From Setaria digitata (lineage: Eukaryota; Nematoda; Chromadorea; Rhabditida; Setariidae), in NCBI GenBank assembly GCA_003640385.1, contig RCAB01000011.1, positions 310,001 through 374,000 of the forward strand: a stretch of DNA of 64,000 nucleotides. Reading direction: 5' to 3'. The position numbers and the translations under genes are program-made. The notes beneath the pieces are model-generated. The model was not told the DNA's origin and ran no database searches. It saw only the letters and a list, made by a program, of their open reading frames with translations. Every line of letters begins with the position of its first letter. Positions within the stretch are counted from its first letter, which is position 1. This document shows positions 62,167-64,000 of this stretch, piece after piece.

Positions 62167-64000
62167 ATTCTCTCACCCACTTCCTCAGTTTAGGCGTTCT
62201 CTGCAATCTGTTAAAAAAGGATTTCGTCTAATATGGCACTCTACAGAAAACGAAGAGTTCGAGGAAATGCAAAAGCAAAGCTTTTAGCACCTCTTCAGAG
62301 TTCATTTCACTGACTTCGAAAACTTAAAAATCATTTTACTTATTAAATATTTTACAAAACCGATATTCCATTCCCCTATCTCAATCGGATAAAAACCAAA
62401 TAAACAAAAAGATTACCGGATTATACTAACTGCCTTATGCCCAAACAACGACATACCAATCTGTTGACTTAAAAGTGAAAAAATAGAAAGCTGAATTCTC
62501 CGTTAAGACACATAACCTTATCAGACTCTCCTCTGCTTATCGTATTCCTGAAACTGTCAAAAAGCATAACAACTGCTTCATTTATAACAACGTGTGTTCT
62601 TTGGTCATCACATGTTTTATCGAAAGATTTGATAGGAGAGAAATACACTGTAGACGAAAATTTTCCTCAACAAATTTTGCGTTTTAGTCTCACAACAATG
62701 ATCTGTCATCTAAATATATTTCCAGATCTCAGCAGTTGTCTTGTCCTTTCTTAATTAAAATATTTGATTGAAACACAGCCAGATCCAACATAACAGACAC
62801 AGTCAGCTTTTTTTACCTTTCCATCGATAAAAGAAAATGATTAGAACAATACCGCACGCACCATGTGTACAACTTGCACCACTCCTGGACTTAATTCAGC
62901 TATATTAATTTAAATCATAGTACAAGGCAACTTTTACCAGACTGATTCATAAAAAAAGATAAAAATCACCCTTCTTGTCACTACTTACCACTCTTCTACA
63001 CATTACACATACATCAACAACAGTTTACTTTAACCCAGAAGTTACGAAAAGGAAAATATGTTTCACCAGATAACCCACGTATTAAAGACAACCACAGAAA
63101 TACTTCTAAAGCGATGGGGAATCAAAGTGATCTCGCATCCCTTTATAATAGTAGCTACACTGTCACCTGTCCTTCCATGAGTAAAGTTAATAATTTCAAG
63201 CAAGTTCAAGACTTCTCATCATACCTTGTAATAATTCTAGAACATTGCATTAAGTCCCTGAAAAATCCTTTTTTTTTTTTTGCTGAATGCATGCATCCCC
63301 AAGCGCTAAGAAGACAGCCCTGTGCAGTTACTTTGAAAGCTTAAAATGCTACCAGAGGTGGTTGCAATGGTAATAACAACGCAATCGTTAATTCATGACC
63401 CTCTGCAAACTCAAGAAACCCTTTTAGTGGCTTAATTTTTTTCATCAAACCTTCTTTTTCCTTGATGATTTTTCTGTAAAACAATAGTACACTTATCCAC
63501 CAACGCAACTACGGGANAAGTGGCTTAATTTTTTTCATCAAACCTTCTTTTTCCCTGATGATTTTTCTGTAAAACAATAGTACACTTATCCACCAACGCA
63601 ACTACGGGACATCCACAGCCATTCGGAGACTGTTCCGAAAAAATGAAGAATTTTGATTATGGAAATTGGATAGGTTGATATTAAACGACTTGATCCACAA
63701 TCACTAGTCCTAGTCTTTATGCAGTGCTTTTTTAATCCTATAATACACCCTAAGTCTTATTACATTAACCTTAATTCAGCGTAAATAATATAGCACTCTT
63801 TCGAAATGCCTAAGAAATCTTCCTATATTTATCACATAAATATTATGACCGTGAAGCGAAGTAACATAATAGAAGAATAGGAAACAAACTGCCTTTCCTT
63901 TCTATGCTAAATTTTGCAACCACATGCTTCCTAATAATAATAAGCTTGAAGTTTGATAATGTGACGACGAAGAAATATAACAAATATATGCTTCATGAAA
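62167..64000. other. Upstream region of the V-ATPase gene, no supported gene
   Basis: AT-rich. It presumably contains the V-ATPase promoter and any 5' UTR exon, but no specific element can be named. The 76-codon plus-strand frame at 63114-63344 ends in a basic stretch without splice support. Confidence 0.5.
63426..63609. repeat. 91-base duplication around one N
   Basis: 63426-63516 and 63519-63609 are the same sequence with one substitution (ccttgatg versus ccctgatg), separated by an N at 63517. Contig-overlap or allele artefact in non-coding DNA. Confidence 0.9.

Overview
The window is nuclear DNA of a nematode. The reasons are an AT-rich background, intron-rich genes, a major-sperm-protein (MSP) domain gene, nematode-style nicotinic receptor subunits and a nematode-type single-domain tyrosine phosphatase. 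Many introns are roughly 100 to 400 bases, which fits a filarial or related spirurid worm better than a Caenorhabditis-like one. The species is an inference only. Exons were assembled by eye from splice sites, reading phase and family conservation, so small exon-edge errors are possible.

Layout. 0-2 kb: a secreted HExxH zinc-peptidase-like gene (minus) running off the left edge. 4.9-8.1 kb: a predicted, unrecognised multi-exon gene (minus). 9.5-19.5 kb: two tandem alpha-type nicotinic acetylcholine receptor subunit genes (minus), with two probable GC-AG introns in one and a probable GA-AG intron in the other. 19.5-24.6 kb: mostly non-coding, with a GC-richer island. 24.6-30.8 kb: transportin (plus, 21 exons, 894 aa). 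32.7-33.3 kb: possible minus-strand exons of an unknown gene. 33.6-36 kb: THOC6-like WD40 gene (plus, 342 aa). 38.1-40.4 kb: tyrosine phosphatase (plus, 361 aa). 42-43 kb: an unresolved gene-like segment. 43.4-45.9 kb: a convergent pair of secreted C-type-lectin-like genes. 46.3-47 kb: fragments of a small Cys-rich secreted protein. 51.3-52.5 kb: YhhN/TMEM86-like membrane protein. 54.1-55.1 kb: MSP-domain protein (minus, 133 aa). 56.1-62.2 kb: V-type proton ATPase subunit a (minus, 20 exons, 856 aa).

The genes do not form one pathway. Transportin (nuclear import) and THOC6 (mRNA export) are neighbours on one strand but about 2.8 kb apart, so an operon is unlikely. The receptor pair and the lectin pair are local duplications. 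Three places hold single N characters flanked by duplicated sequence and look like unmerged contig ends or alleles, not biology.

I found no CRISPR array, rRNA or tRNA gene, or intact transposon.
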